Part shown: piece after piece, positions 1 through 9,530 of the stretch
Layout: each line of letters begins with the position of its first letter
How positions within the stretch are numbered: position 1 is the first letter of the stretch
Source: Nevskiales bacterium
GTDB lineage: Bacteria; Pseudomonadota; Gammaproteobacteria; Steroidobacterales; GCA-2729495
Assembly: GCA_011526045.1 (NCBI GenBank)
Contig: WYBE01000067.1
Location: forward strand, 124,001-188,000
Length of the DNA stretch: 64,000 bases
Reading direction: 5' to 3'
Translations under genes and position numbers: made by a program
Notes under the pieces: generated by a model
The model's input: only the letters and a program-made list of their open reading frames with translations
The model's database searches: none
What the model was told of the DNA's origin: nothing

Positions 1-555
1 GGCGAGTGCATCACCTACTCCATCGGCTTTCGTACCCCGGTTTGGCAGGAGCTGCTCGACCCCTGGTTCGCGGCGTTCGCCGAGCATGCTGCGGTCCGTG
101 GCCGCTACCAGGACGCCGGCCAGCGCCCGGTCCGCCACCCGGGGGAGTTACCGCGCGCCCTGGTGACCCGCACACACGAGGCGCTCGGCCGGCTGCGGCC
201 AACGCGCGCACATACCGAGCGCTTCCTGCTCGAGTATCTCTCCGAACCGAAGCGCCAGGTGGTATTCGACCGGCCGCGACGCAGCCTGAAACCGGCAGGC
301 TTTGCGCGTGCCGCAAGCAGTCGCGGCGTGCGGCTCGACCGGCGCAGCCGGATACTGCTCGGGCAGCCGGGTGTAGCCCTGAACGGCGAACTCTTCGAGG
401 TCGAACGCGCGCTGCGGCCGTTGCTGCGCTCCCTGTCCGACCACTGGGTTCTCGACGCCGCAAGCTGCCGGCGCGCCCCGGCAGCGCTGCTGGCCTTGCT
501 GCACGACTGGTGGCTCGCCGGCTGGCTGCATCTTGGGACGGAGGCCCGGCAGTGA
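1..555 (+). CDS. roxA: RoxA/YcfD-like ribosomal protein L16 arginine hydroxylase, C-terminal part
   Basis: The reading frame is open from the first base and stops at 555, so the N-terminal part lies outside the window. The visible start, GECITYSIGFRTP, matches the segment of YcfD-type JmjC oxygenases that closes the cupin barrel. The rest, about 170 residues, fits the helical dimerisation and winged-helix-like tail of that family. Family members are Fe(II)/2-oxoglutarate oxygenases that hydroxylate an arginine of 50S protein L16. The iron ligands are not in the visible part. The next gene starts inside its stop codon (GTGA), so the two are probably co-translated. The family assignment is fairly firm; the substrate is inferred from the family. 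Confidence 0.72.
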   Translation, partial: GECITYSIGFRTPVWQELLDPWFAAFAEHAAVRGRYQDAGQRPVRHPGELPRALVTRTHEALGRLRPTRAHTERFLLEYLSEPKRQVVFDRPRRSLKPAGFARAASSRGVRLDRRSRILLGQPGVALNGELFEVERALRPLLRSLSDHWVLDAASCRRAPAALLALLHDWWLAGWLHLGTEARQ

Positions 556-1108
556 ACGCCACCGACCGCCCGACGATACGCCGCGCCGACACTGCCGATG
601 CCGCTGTGCTCGCAGCAATCGGCGCGGCCACCTTCATCGAGACGTTCGGGCACCTCTATGCGCCGGAGGATCTCGCCGCGTTTCTCGCGGCGACGTATTC
701 GAGGGCGGCCTGCGCGCGGTTGCTGGCGGACCCCGGGGTCGCCGTCTGGCTCGCCGGCCCGGCGCAACACCCCACCGGCTATGTGGTGGCCGGCCCCTGC
801 AAGCTGCCGGTGCCGGACCGTGAACCGCGCGCGGGCGAGATCCGTCAGCTCTACCTGCACCGTTCGGCGCAGGGCCGTGGCCTCGGCACGCGCCTGCTAC
901 AGGTCGCGCTCGACTGGCTCCGGGCGAACGGACACACCCCGCTGTACGTCGGTGTGTGGTCGGAGAACCTTGGCGCCCAGCGTCTCTACGCCCGCCATGG
1001 CTTCGGGAAAATCGGGGAATACGACTTTCCGGTCGGGCGCCACCTTGATCGGGAATTCATCCTGAAGCAGAGCACGCCGGCGATGAAACACCTCGCGGGA
1101 TTGCAGTC

Positions 1109-1112
<4 letters not shown>
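552..1112 (+). CDS. GNAT-family N-acetyltransferase
   Basis: A 186-residue protein starting at GTG, which overlaps the TGA of the preceding oxygenase gene by four bases. It is a single GNAT domain. The acetyl-CoA pyrophosphate loop is visible as [10 protein letters not shown] at about residues 114-123. It is followed by the typical [18 protein letters not shown] segment, where the conserved Asn and Tyr sit. GNAT proteins transfer an acetyl group from acetyl-CoA to an amine; the acceptor cannot be read from the sequence. The 3' end overlaps the 3' end of the convergent oppF-like gene by four bases, leaving no room for a separate terminator. Confidence 0.85.
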
Positions 1113-2165
<1,053 letters not shown>

Positions 2166-2173
<8 letters not shown>

Positions 2174-3146
2174 GGGGGTGATAACAGGCGACCAGGCCGC
2201 CGTCCCCGGTGGCAGTGAGCGGCGGCTCGACCGCGCGGCACTCGGCGGTGACGCGCGGGCAGCGCTCGGCGAACCGGCATCCCGGGGGCAAGTGCAGCAG
2301 GTCGGCAACGCGCCCGGGAATCACCGGCAGTGCGGGGAGTTTCTCGGCGCGGATGCGGGGAACCGCGTTCAACAGTCCCGCGGTATAGGGGTGACGCGGC
2401 TGCGCGAACAGACGCGCGGTGCGGGCAACCTCCACGATGACGCCGCAGTACATCACGATGGCGCGCGCGCAGGTTTCGGCCACGACGCCGAGATCGTGCG
2501 TGACGAGGATCATCGCCATGCGCAGCTCCTGCTGCAGGTCGCGAATCTCCTCGAGCACCTGGGCCTGCGTGGTCACGTCGAGCGCCGTGGTCGGCTCGTC
2601 TGCGACCAGCAGCTTCGGCCGGCAGGACAGCGCCATGGCAATCATCACCCGCTGGCGTTGCCCGCCGGAGAGCTGATGCGGATACTCGCCGAGTCGCCGC
2701 GCCGGTTCGGGAATCCCGACCCGGCCGAGCAGACCGGCCGCTTCCTCCTTCGCCTGCCGCAGTGAGAGCCCCTTGTGGCGGCGGAGCACGTCGGTCATCT
2801 GGCTGCCGATGGTGAAAACCGGGTTCAGCGCGGTCATGGGCTCCTGGAAGATCATCGCCACGTCGCGGCCACGGATCGCGCGCATCTCGCTCTCCGCGAG
2901 CCGGAGCAGATCACGGCCTTCGAGCCGGATCTCGCCGCCCGCGTAGCGGCCCGGAGGACTCGGCACGAGGCGCAGCAGGGAAAGCCCCGTCACCGTCTTG
3001 CCGCAGCCCGACTCCCCTACCAGCGCCAGCGTCTCGGACGGGAAGACATCGAAGCTGATCCGGTCGACGGCGCGTGCAACGCCGTCCATGGTGCGAAACT
3101 CCACCGCCAGGTCGCGCACGGACAGCAACGGCACCGCGTTGCTCAC
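2166..3146 (-). CDS. oppD: Peptide ABC transporter ATPase (DppD/OppD type)
   Basis: A 326-residue ABC ATPase with Walker [11 protein letters not shown]-loop near [12 protein letters not shown], signature [15 protein letters not shown] and Walker [13 protein letters not shown]. The C-terminus carries the family's Cys cluster ([13 protein letters not shown]). In Opp/Dpp systems this extension can bind an iron-sulfur cluster. The gene overlaps oppF by eight bases and follows oppC after one base, so the operon is tightly coupled. It supplies ATP hydrolysis for import through OppB and OppC. Confidence 0.88.
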
Positions 3147-3147
3147 C

Positions 3148-4041
3148 TCAGGCCACCAGCTTCGGGTCGAGCGCGTCCTGCAACGCGTCGGCGAACATGT
3201 TGAAGGCGTACACCAGCATGAACAACATCAGCGAGGCGACGATCAGGTTGTTGAAGTGCCCGGCGAGAAACTCCAGCGTGCTCTCGGCGATCATCAGACC
3301 CCAGCTCATGCCGTCCTTCACGCCGAGGCCAAGGAACGACAGGACGACCTCCGCCTTGATGGCGTCGACGAAACACAGCGTCATCTGCACCAGCAGGATG
3401 TGCAGCGTGTTGGGCAGGATGTGTCGGAAGATCACCAGGCGCTGGCCGACACCGATAGCCCGGGCCGCCTCGACGAATTCCATGCCGCGCAGCCGGATGA
3501 CCTCGCCGCGCACGTAGCGGCCGGTGCTGGTCCAGAACGTCGAAATCATGGCGACATGCATCGAATACGGATAGTCGGCGAGCGCGAACGCAATCGCGGC
3601 AACCAGCAGGTAGAACGGCATGGCATCGATCACGCCCATGAGCCACAGCACGATCTCGTCGACCCAGGTGGCGGCGAAGTAACCGCTCACGGCACCGAGC
3701 AGGGCGCCGACCGTCACGACCATCACCGCCACGACCAGGCCAACCTCGAACGCAGTGGCAACGCTGTAGAGACCGCGCTGGAAGATGTCCTGCCCGATGA
3801 TGTTGGTCCCGAACCAGTGCTGCGCCGATACCGGGCCCCACTTCTCGCCGCTGATGTCGGCCCATTCCGTGGCCCACCAGCCGAGCCAGACACCGACCGC
3901 GGCGAGGAAATACACGAGCACCACCGCGAACCCGGCCATCCCCGTCCGGTCGCGGCAGAACTTCCCGAGCGCCTTGCTCCAGAGCGAGGCGCGGCGCCCC
4001 GGTGCTGCGCGAGCGTTGCCGGCCGTGGCGACGGCGCTCAT
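3148..4041 (-). CDS. oppC: Peptide ABC transporter permease (DppC/OppC type)
   Basis: A 297-residue inner-membrane permease. One TM segment near residues 35-60 precedes a periplasmic stretch with the OppC-type motif HWFGTNIIGQDIFQRGLYS, and five more hydrophobic segments follow. The EAA loop that contacts the ATPase reads EAARAIGVGQRLVIFRHILPN. The C-terminus (FNMFADALQDALDPK) is typical of the family. It forms the channel with OppB. The gap to oppB is 22 bases. Confidence 0.87.
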   Translation of the reverse strand: MSAVATAGNARAAPGRRASLWSKALGKFCRDRTGMAGFAVVLVYFLAAVGVWLGWWATEWADISGEKWGPVSAQHWFGTNIIGQDIFQRGLYSVATAFEVGLVVAVMVVTVGALLGAVSGYFAATWVDEIVLWLMGVIDAMPFYLLVAAIAFALADYPYSMHVAMISTFWTSTGRYVRGEVIRLRGMEFVEAARAIGVGQRLVIFRHILPNTLHILLVQMTLCFVDAIKAEVVLSFLGLGVKDGMSWGLMIAESTLEFLAGHFNNLIVASLMLFMLVYAFNMFADALQDALDPKLVA

Positions 4042-4063
4042 CCGTCCTGTAGCCCGGAACCGG

Positions 4064-5017
4064 TCACTCGAGCGACACCCGCGGGTCGACCGCCCGGTAG
4101 AGGATGTCGGTCACCAGCAACGTGATCACGAACAACGCCGCGGTCAGCCCGACGACGGCCTTCAGCACCGGCTGATCTCCGCTCACGATGGCTTCATAGG
4201 TGATCTTGCCGACACCGGGAATGCCGAACGCGGTCTCGATGAGCAACGAGCCACCGATGACGATCGAGGGAATCGAGAACATGACGCGGGTGATGATGGG
4301 GATGGCGCAGTTCTTGAGGATATTGCGACATAGCAGCCGCAGCGGCGGGGTGCCGAACGCCCGTGCCGTGCGCACATGGTCGCGGTTCATTTCCTCGACG
4401 ATGACGGCGCGGTAGAACCGCGTGTTGTAGCCGAGGGCAACGAAAACGATCGCCATGGTCGGCACAGTGACGTAACGGAGGTAGTCTGCCGGCCCGTGCA
4501 CCGCCCAGCCACGCACCGGGAACAGATCGAGCCCGAAACTGGTGCAGAACCAGATCTGGAAGGCGAAGATCACGATGAGGAAGCTGATGCTCATGCCGAT
4601 CACGGCCATCCCCATGATCAGCTTGTCCGGCCACCGACTGCGGTAGAACGCCGCCACCAGCGCCAGCATGACGGCGAGCAGGTTGCCGAGGACGAAGCCC
4701 GGCAGCGCCAGCGCCAGCGAGATCGGCACGCTGCGCGCGAGCAGCCCCGTCACTTTCTCGCCGGTGGAATCGGAATTGCCGAGATCGAAGGTCGCGAGCT
4801 GCCGCAGGTACTCGGTGTAGCGCGTGAGGAACGGCCGGTCGTAACCCAGTTCGTGGCGGATTTCTGCGATCTGCGCCGGGGTGGGGTTCTTGCCGAGAAG
4901 CTCATAGGTCTTGTCCGGCCCGAAGTGGACCATCAGCGTGAAACTGAGCAACGTCACGCCGATGATCAGCGGCACCCCGGCCAGGAGCTTGCGCAGTCCG
5001 TACTGCAGGATTTCCAT
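4064..5017 (-). CDS. oppB: Peptide ABC transporter permease (DppB/OppB type)
   Basis: A 317-residue membrane permease with an N-terminal TM segment (about residues 8-30), a periplasmic loop and five further TM segments. It ends with the family tail DILYRAVDPRVSLE. The cytoplasmic EAA-like loop is HVRTARAFGTPPLRLLCRNIL, and the characteristic ETAFGIPGVG motif is present near residue 260. The start ATG directly abuts the stop codon of the binding-protein gene, implying translational coupling. It is the partner of OppC. Confidence 0.87.
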   Translation of the reverse strand: MEILQYGLRKLLAGVPLIIGVTLLSFTLMVHFGPDKTYELLGKNPTPAQIAEIRHELGYDRPFLTRYTEYLRQLATFDLGNSDSTGEKVTGLLARSVPISLALALPGFVLGNLLAVMLALVAAFYRSRWPDKLIMGMAVIGMSISFLIVIFAFQIWFCTSFGLDLFPVRGWAVHGPADYLRYVTVPTMAIVFVALGYNTRFYRAVIVEEMNRDHVRTARAFGTPPLRLLCRNILKNCAIPIITRVMFSIPSIVIGGSLLIETAFGIPGVGKITYEAIVSGDQPVLKAVVGLTAALFVITLLVTDILYRAVDPRVSLE

Positions 5018-6874
5018 TCAGGTGGCCGGTTCGAGCCCGGCGGGACGCGCGCTTTCACCCGGGGGGAGCACGTCCACGTAACGGAGGGAGAAACCACCGA
5101 CGATCTCGCGATCCGGCACCGCCACCACGTTCCTGTGCCACAGGTAGATGCGATTGCGCGACAGCGACATCATGCCGACACAATCATCGATGAGCATCTC
5201 GTTCATGCGGCGGTAAAGCGCTGTCCGCTCCGGCGAGGGTAGCATCACGGAGGCCTGTTCGTAGAGACGGTCAAACTCGGGATTGCGGTAGTTCGAATCG
5301 TTCGAGCCGGGCGAACCGTTTGGTCCATAGAACAGCTGCAGGGTGTTTTCCGCGTCCGGATAGTCGAGACCCCAACCCTTGGCGACGATGGGCAGCTCGC
5401 TTTGTTTCCAGGCCCGGCTGAGATCGCCGAAAGTCCCATAGCTCTTCAGCACCACTTTTTCCGGCGGGTATCCGATCTCCTTCAGCCACGCACGAAACTG
5501 CTCGTAGAACATCCGCGGGCGCACACCGGCGGCCTGTCCGTAGGTGAGCACCGGCAGGTTCTCTGCCGTCCAGCCGTTGTCCGCAAGCAGCCTGCGGGCA
5601 CCGGCCGCGTCGTGCGTGATGCTGTCCTTCGGCAGATTCGGGTCGAACTCGGGCACTACCGGCGGGATGATGCCCGGGAAGACCGTGGCGAGTCCGAAGT
5701 ACCAGCTCTCGTTGCGGGCCTGCCAATCCCAGGCCTTGATGATGGCGCAGCGCAGCGCCTTGTTGCGCCGCTCGCGCTCCGGGTCCGGGTTATAGCCGAG
5801 CTCCGGAAATGCGAAGTTGAAGGCCTCGAAAACGAAGCCTGCCTCGGGCCCGGAATAGGCCTGATACTTCTCCGCGAATTCCGGCTTCAGTCGCAAGGGA
5901 CGGCGGGACTCCAGAACCTCCTCGGCCTTTTCTACCGGCAGGAGCGAGAGCTGGATTTCGTTGCCCTTGGTGAAAGAGTTCCAGCGGGAGGCGTCGTCAT
6001 TGGCGAAATCGATGATCAACCGGTCCACAAACGGGGGCGACCGTCCCTGGATGCGCTCCACGCCGGTGTAGCGCTGGGTCGCCGGGTCATAGCCTTCCTC
6101 CCAGATGTCTACCGGCTCCTGGCGAAACCTGGGATGGCGCTCCATGACGACTCGCGCCGAATCGTAGGACACGACCTTGAACGGACCGGAGCCGACCGGG
6201 TGCGTCCCGAGCTCGCGGCCGTAGTACTCCACCGCCTCGCGGGGCACGACCGCGGAAAAACCCTGCGCCAGCGTATCGAGCAACTGCGGATACGGACGCG
6301 TCAGGCGTATCTGCAGGGTGTGGCTATCGAGGGCACGCAATCCCGCCACCTCCTGCGCATAATCGGATCCCGCCTCCTTCCACTCGTCGAGCCCGACGAT
6401 GCGCCCCTGCCAGAACCAGGCTCCCTGGGGCCGGTTCCTCGGATCGAACTGGCGCTTCAGCGAATAGACCACGTCTTGCGCCACGACTTCGCGACCCTTG
6501 TTACCGGGGAACGCTGCGTCGTCCTGAAACAGCACACCGCGCTTCAGGCGAATCGTGTAGGTGAGCAGATCGTCGGAAATCTCCGGCCAGCCATCGGCAA
6601 GGTTCGGCTTGAGCTGGTACGGACGCGCCAGATACTTGTAGGCGTAGAGCGTGTCGTAGGCATTGACGACGACATGGTTGGCGTAGACGTTCGACGCCTG
6701 CACCGGGTCGAGGCTGGAGGGTGCCGAATCGAGCGAGTGGCGATAGGTCTTTACGGCAGCGCGCTTGCCCGGCCCGGGGTCGCCCCCCGGCGCCGACGGC
6801 CGGCAGGCGACGAGAGCGGCGAGCAGCAAGGCGAGGCCAAGGCGCGATGGCCAGGGTACGGCGACGAGCGGCAT
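5018..6874 (-). CDS. oppA: Peptide-binding lipoprotein of ABC transporter (SBP family 5)
   Basis: A 618-residue extracytoplasmic solute-binding protein, first gene of the importer operon. The chosen ATG at 6874 gives a short lipoprotein signal with lipobox LVAC at about residues 21-24. A GTG 24 bases upstream (6898) is the alternative. SBP family 5 features include the SLDPVQASNVYANHVVVNA segment near the N-terminus and a C-terminal region on dipeptide-like folds (GWGLDYPDAENTLQLFYGPN). At over 600 residues it is larger than DppA and closer in size to YejA-like proteins, so the ligand could be an oligopeptide or peptide-like compound. A palindromic site lies about 170 bases upstream. Confidence 0.85.
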   Translation of the reverse strand: MPLVAVPWPSRLGLALLLAALVACRPSAPGGDPGPGKRAAVKTYRHSLDSAPSSLDPVQASNVYANHVVVNAYDTLYAYKYLARPYQLKPNLADGWPEISDDLLTYTIRLKRGVLFQDDAAFPGNKGREVVAQDVVYSLKRQFDPRNRPQGAWFWQGRIVGLDEWKEAGSDYAQEVAGLRALDSHTLQIRLTRPYPQLLDTLAQGFSAVVPREAVEYYGRELGTHPVGSGPFKVVSYDSARVVMERHPRFRQEPVDIWEEGYDPATQRYTGVERIQGRSPPFVDRLIIDFANDDASRWNSFTKGNEIQLSLLPVEKAEEVLESRRPLRLKPEFAEKYQAYSGPEAGFVFEAFNFAFPELGYNPDPERERRNKALRCAIIKAWDWQARNESWYFGLATVFPGIIPPVVPEFDPNLPKDSITHDAAGARRLLADNGWTAENLPVLTYGQAAGVRPRMFYEQFRAWLKEIGYPPEKVVLKSYGTFGDLSRAWKQSELPIVAKGWGLDYPDAENTLQLFYGPNGSPGSNDSNYRNPEFDRLYEQASVMLPSPERTALYRRMNEMLIDDCVGMMSLSRNRIYLWHRNVVAVPDREIVGGFSLRYVDVLPPGESARPAGLEPAT

Positions 6875-6898
6875 CGCCGCGCATTCTGCCAGAGACAC

Positions 6899-7344
6899 CG
6901 GCGCATTCGCGGATGGCTGGCCACTGCTGAGCCACCTTGGTGCGGGCTGGGTGCGCGCAGCCAGCGCGCTGAGCGGGCGCGACCAACGGCTTGATCACTT
7001 TGCCCACAGTCGAACAAATAAACGCGTCACAAGTGATGACTATTTTGACAGTGTCTAAATATATTCAGGTTTCTAGTACATTTTACGGGTGCATTTGGCT
7101 ATTTTTTCCCACTTCATGATTGTTGCTGCTGATTGCTCCCGAAGCTGAACGGCTCCAACCAGTAGTGGGCAAGGAGATCGCGAGTCCCGGGCCCCGCTGC
7201 GTGAAAGTGGCTGACCTCGGTGCTGGCTCCGCGCATGACCCGCTGGTTTCGGGCGCCTGAGCGGACTTGAGTATTCCGCCCTATGGAGCCGGGAGACTCC
7301 CTCAGTTCACGGCATCCGGCGGGCGTCCGACGTATCCTTGACGG
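6899..7344. other. Intergenic region with probable oppA operon promoter
   Basis: This stretch between the divergent oppA and dtd genes holds no convincing gene. Its middle (about 7010-7110) is markedly more AT-rich than its surroundings. It contains a 15-bp palindrome at 7044-7058 and a smaller one, TCACAAGTGA, at 7027-7036. These are the likeliest operator or promoter sites for the importer operon. I could not fit a good pair of -35 and -10 boxes on either strand. The part from 7110 to 7344 shows nothing I can interpret. Confidence 0.45.
7044..7058. promoter_or_regulatory. Palindromic operator candidate upstream of the oppA operon
   Basis: The sequence TTTGACAGTGTCTAA is an imperfect 7-1-7 inverted repeat in an AT-rich patch, about 170 bases upstream of oppA. 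A near-perfect version of the same palindrome occurs at 63574-63588, just past the second peptide importer operon. Size and symmetry resemble operators of TetR-like dimeric repressors, but no regulator gene is adjacent. The TTGACA within it could also be a -35 box. Confidence 0.4.
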
Positions 7345-7803
7345 ATGATCGGACTCCTGCAGCGCGTCTCCTCGGCGAGCGTCACCGTGGCTGGTGAGAC
7401 CATCGCAGTGATCGGCGGCGGCTTGCTGGTGCTGGTCGCGGTGGAGAAGGGCGATGCCGCGGCTCAGGCGCAGCGACTGGCCGAACGCCTGCTGGCCTAC
7501 CGGGTTTTCGAGGACGAAGGCGGACGCATGAACCGCGATGTGCGCGAGGCGCAGGGCAGCGTATTGCTGGTGCCCCAGTTCACGCTGGCCGCCACCACGG
7601 ACCGGGGCAATCGTCCGAGCTTCAGCGCCGCCGCCGAACCCGCCGCCGGTCGGGAGCTGTTCGAGCTGCTGATGCGCGAGATGGCCACGCGTTTTCCGCG
7701 AGTCAGCATGGGACGTTTCGGCGCCAACATGGCAGTCAGCCTGGTCAACGACGGACCGGTGACCTTCTGGCTGCGCGTCGCTCCGGAGGCTGCGCAGGCG
7801 TGA
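7345..7803 (+). CDS. dtd: D-aminoacyl-tRNA deacylase
   Basis: A 152-residue protein of the usual DTD length. It hydrolyses D-aminoacyl-tRNA and glycyl-tRNA(Ala), recycling mischarged tRNA in the cytoplasm. The N-terminus MIGLLQRVSSASVTV is characteristic. The two active-site motifs appear as VPQFTLA (residues 76-82; usually SQFTL, so the first residue is Pro here) and NDGPVTF (135-141). The Gly-Pro of the second motif is the cross-dimer chirality filter. The gene is divergent from the oppA operon and about 140 bases upstream of tatA. Confidence 0.93.
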   Translation: MIGLLQRVSSASVTVAGETIAVIGGGLLVLVAVEKGDAAAQAQRLAERLLAYRVFEDEGGRMNRDVREAQGSVLLVPQFTLAATTDRGNRPSFSAAAEPAAGRELFELLMREMATRFPRVSMGRFGANMAVSLVNDGPVTFWLRVAPEAAQA

Positions 7804-7945
7804 GCCGCAGGCCGGTGCAGCGCCGCCCTGCAACAGGTTCCAGCGCCCGGTGATGCAGCCGTGCACGGGGCCTTTGCGGGATATGCCGTATCATTGACTG
7901 CAACTTCCCGGGCATGGATCGCCCGTCCTTCATGGAGTAAGTGAC

Positions 7946-8185
7946 ATGGGTTCATTGAGCATCTGGCACTGGCTGATCGTGCTGCTGATCGCCGTGGTCA
8001 TTTTCGGTACCAAGCGGCTCGGGTCCATCGGGACGGATCTCGGCACCGCGGTGAAGGGCTTCCGCAAGGCCATGGCGGATGCCGACGCCGAGGATGACGA
8101 GGCGCCCCAGAAAAAGCTGAAGAAGCAGGCTGACTCGACGTTCGACGAGAACCAGAAAGAGGCCGCCGGCAAGAAGTCTGGTTGA
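7946..8185 (+). CDS. tatA: Sec-independent translocase subunit TatA
   Basis: A 79-residue protein with a short N-terminal TM helix ([15 protein letters not shown], residues 7-21), then the amphipathic helix [20 protein letters not shown] and a charged Lys/Glu-rich tail. This is the classic TatA plan. TatA oligomers form the pore for folded twin-arginine substrates. A GGAG ribosome-binding site lies about eight bases before the ATG. It is the first gene of tatABC, seven bases before tatB. Confidence 0.95.
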   Translation: MGSLSIWHWLIVLLIAVVIFGTKRLGSIGTDLGTAVKGFRKAMADADAEDDEAPQKKLKKQADSTFDENQKEAAGKKSG

Positions 8186-8192
8186 GCGGGCC

Positions 8193-8534
8193 ATGTTTGA
8201 CGTCGGCTTCTGGGAGCTCGTGGTCATCTTCGTCATCGGGCTGCTCGTCCTCGGGCCCGAACGGCTGCCGCGTGTAGCCACCCAGATCGGGCAGTGGGCC
8301 GGCAAGGCGCGCCGTATGGCCCGCATGCTGGGCAACCAGTTGCAGGACGAGATGAACGCGGTGGATCCGCGTCGCATCATGGATCCGCCGCCGGCGCCCC
8401 GGCCCACGGCCAGCTCCGCCTGGAGCCGGCCGGGGGTGGACGACCTGAAAGCGGACGCACCGACCGTCGACGAGCACCCCGGCGATGCCGGCGAGCCGCG
8501 GTCGGCGGCACCCACGGGCAACAGCCAGCCCTGA
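8193..8534 (+). CDS. tatB: Sec-independent translocase subunit TatB
   Basis: A 113-residue protein starting MFDVGFWELVVIFVIGLLVLG, the typical TatB N-terminus with one TM helix and the conserved GPERLP hinge. An amphipathic helix and a Pro/Ala-rich tail follow. TatB joins TatC to form the receptor for twin-arginine signal peptides. The tail is short compared with E. coli TatB. Confidence 0.94.
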   Translation: MFDVGFWELVVIFVIGLLVLGPERLPRVATQIGQWAGKARRMARMLGNQLQDEMNAVDPRRIMDPPPAPRPTASSAWSRPGVDDLKADAPTVDEHPGDAGEPRSAAPTGNSQP

Positions 8535-8555
8535 TTCGCAATCCGGCCTACGCCC

Positions 8556-9338
8556 ATGGCAAACCCCGGCGATGAGCGCGAGGACGAGGTGCTCGAAGAA
8601 GCGCCGCTCCTCACCCACCTGACCGAGCTGCGCGACCGCCTGCTGCGGGCCGTCGCCGCGGTACTGGTGGTGTTCGCGATCCTGGCGCCCTTCGCCCGCA
8701 GGATCTTTTCCGTGGTGGCGCAGCCCCTGATCGCGCAGTTGCCGGAAGGCGCCACCATGATCGCCACTCAGGTGGCATCGCCCTTCGTGACACCGATCAA
8801 GACGACTTTCTTTGTCGCTCTCTTCATCGCCATGCCCGTGGTGATCTACCAGACCTGGGCATTCGTCGCGCCCGGCCTCTACCGCAAGGAGCGGCGTTTT
8901 GCGGTGCCGCTGCTCGTGAGCAGCGTGATCCTTTTCTACATCGGTGCGGCGTTTGCCTATTTCCTGGTGTTTCCGACGGTGTTCCGGTTTCTCGCCGCGA
9001 CGACGCCCGAGGGCGTGACCATGATGACCGACATCGCGAGCTATCTCGACTTTGCGCTGCTGACTTCTTTCTCCTTCGGCGCTGCCTTCGAGGTGCCAAT
9101 CGCTACGGTACTGCTGATCGGCACCGGGATCGTGTCGGCCGAGACCCTGGCGCGCCAGCGCGCCTATGTGTTTCTCGGCGCGTTCATCGTTGCCGCCGTG
9201 CTCACGCCGCCGGATGTCGTTTCCCAGATCATGCTGGCAGTGCCCATGTATCTGCTCTTCGAGGCCGGCCTGGTGCTGGCGCGAACGCTCTACCCGGCGA
9301 CAGCCGACGACAGCAGCACCGGCAAGAGCGCCGCATGA
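8556..9338 (+). CDS. tatC: Sec-independent translocase subunit TatC
   Basis: A 260-residue polytopic membrane protein with six predicted TM helices. The N-terminal signature LTHLTELRDRLLRA and the loop FVAPGLYRKERR are conserved TatC features that contact the twin-arginine motif. It ends the tatABC operon. About 190 bases without a clear gene follow before the OPT transporter. Confidence 0.95.
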   Translation: MANPGDEREDEVLEEAPLLTHLTELRDRLLRAVAAVLVVFAILAPFARRIFSVVAQPLIAQLPEGATMIATQVASPFVTPIKTTFFVALFIAMPVVIYQTWAFVAPGLYRKERRFAVPLLVSSVILFYIGAAFAYFLVFPTVFRFLAATTPEGVTMMTDIASYLDFALLTSFSFGAAFEVPIATVLLIGTGIVSAETLARQRAYVFLGAFIVAAVLTPPDVVSQIMLAVPMYLLFEAGLVLARTLYPATADDSSTGKSAA

Positions 9339-9530
9339 ATGCGGCCGACGCAGGCCATCTGCCTGGTCCGCGTTCGAGTCGTTTCAGCAGGCTGCGGAAT
9401 TGAGGCACCGCCCGCGTACGCTCTGCGTGGTGCACGCCGGTCGATGTGCCACGCCAGGCCTGCTGATCGCCGTACCGACTGCTTCCGGTTGCGCATGTCT
9501 GCCGATTGACGGCCCGAGGGGAGGCCGCGA

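Noticed and set aside
5018-6874. Naming the first importer YejABEF (microcin C type).
   Set aside because: The ATPases are separate genes and the binding protein is a lipoprotein, unlike YejA with YejF, so only the general peptide-importer call is justified.
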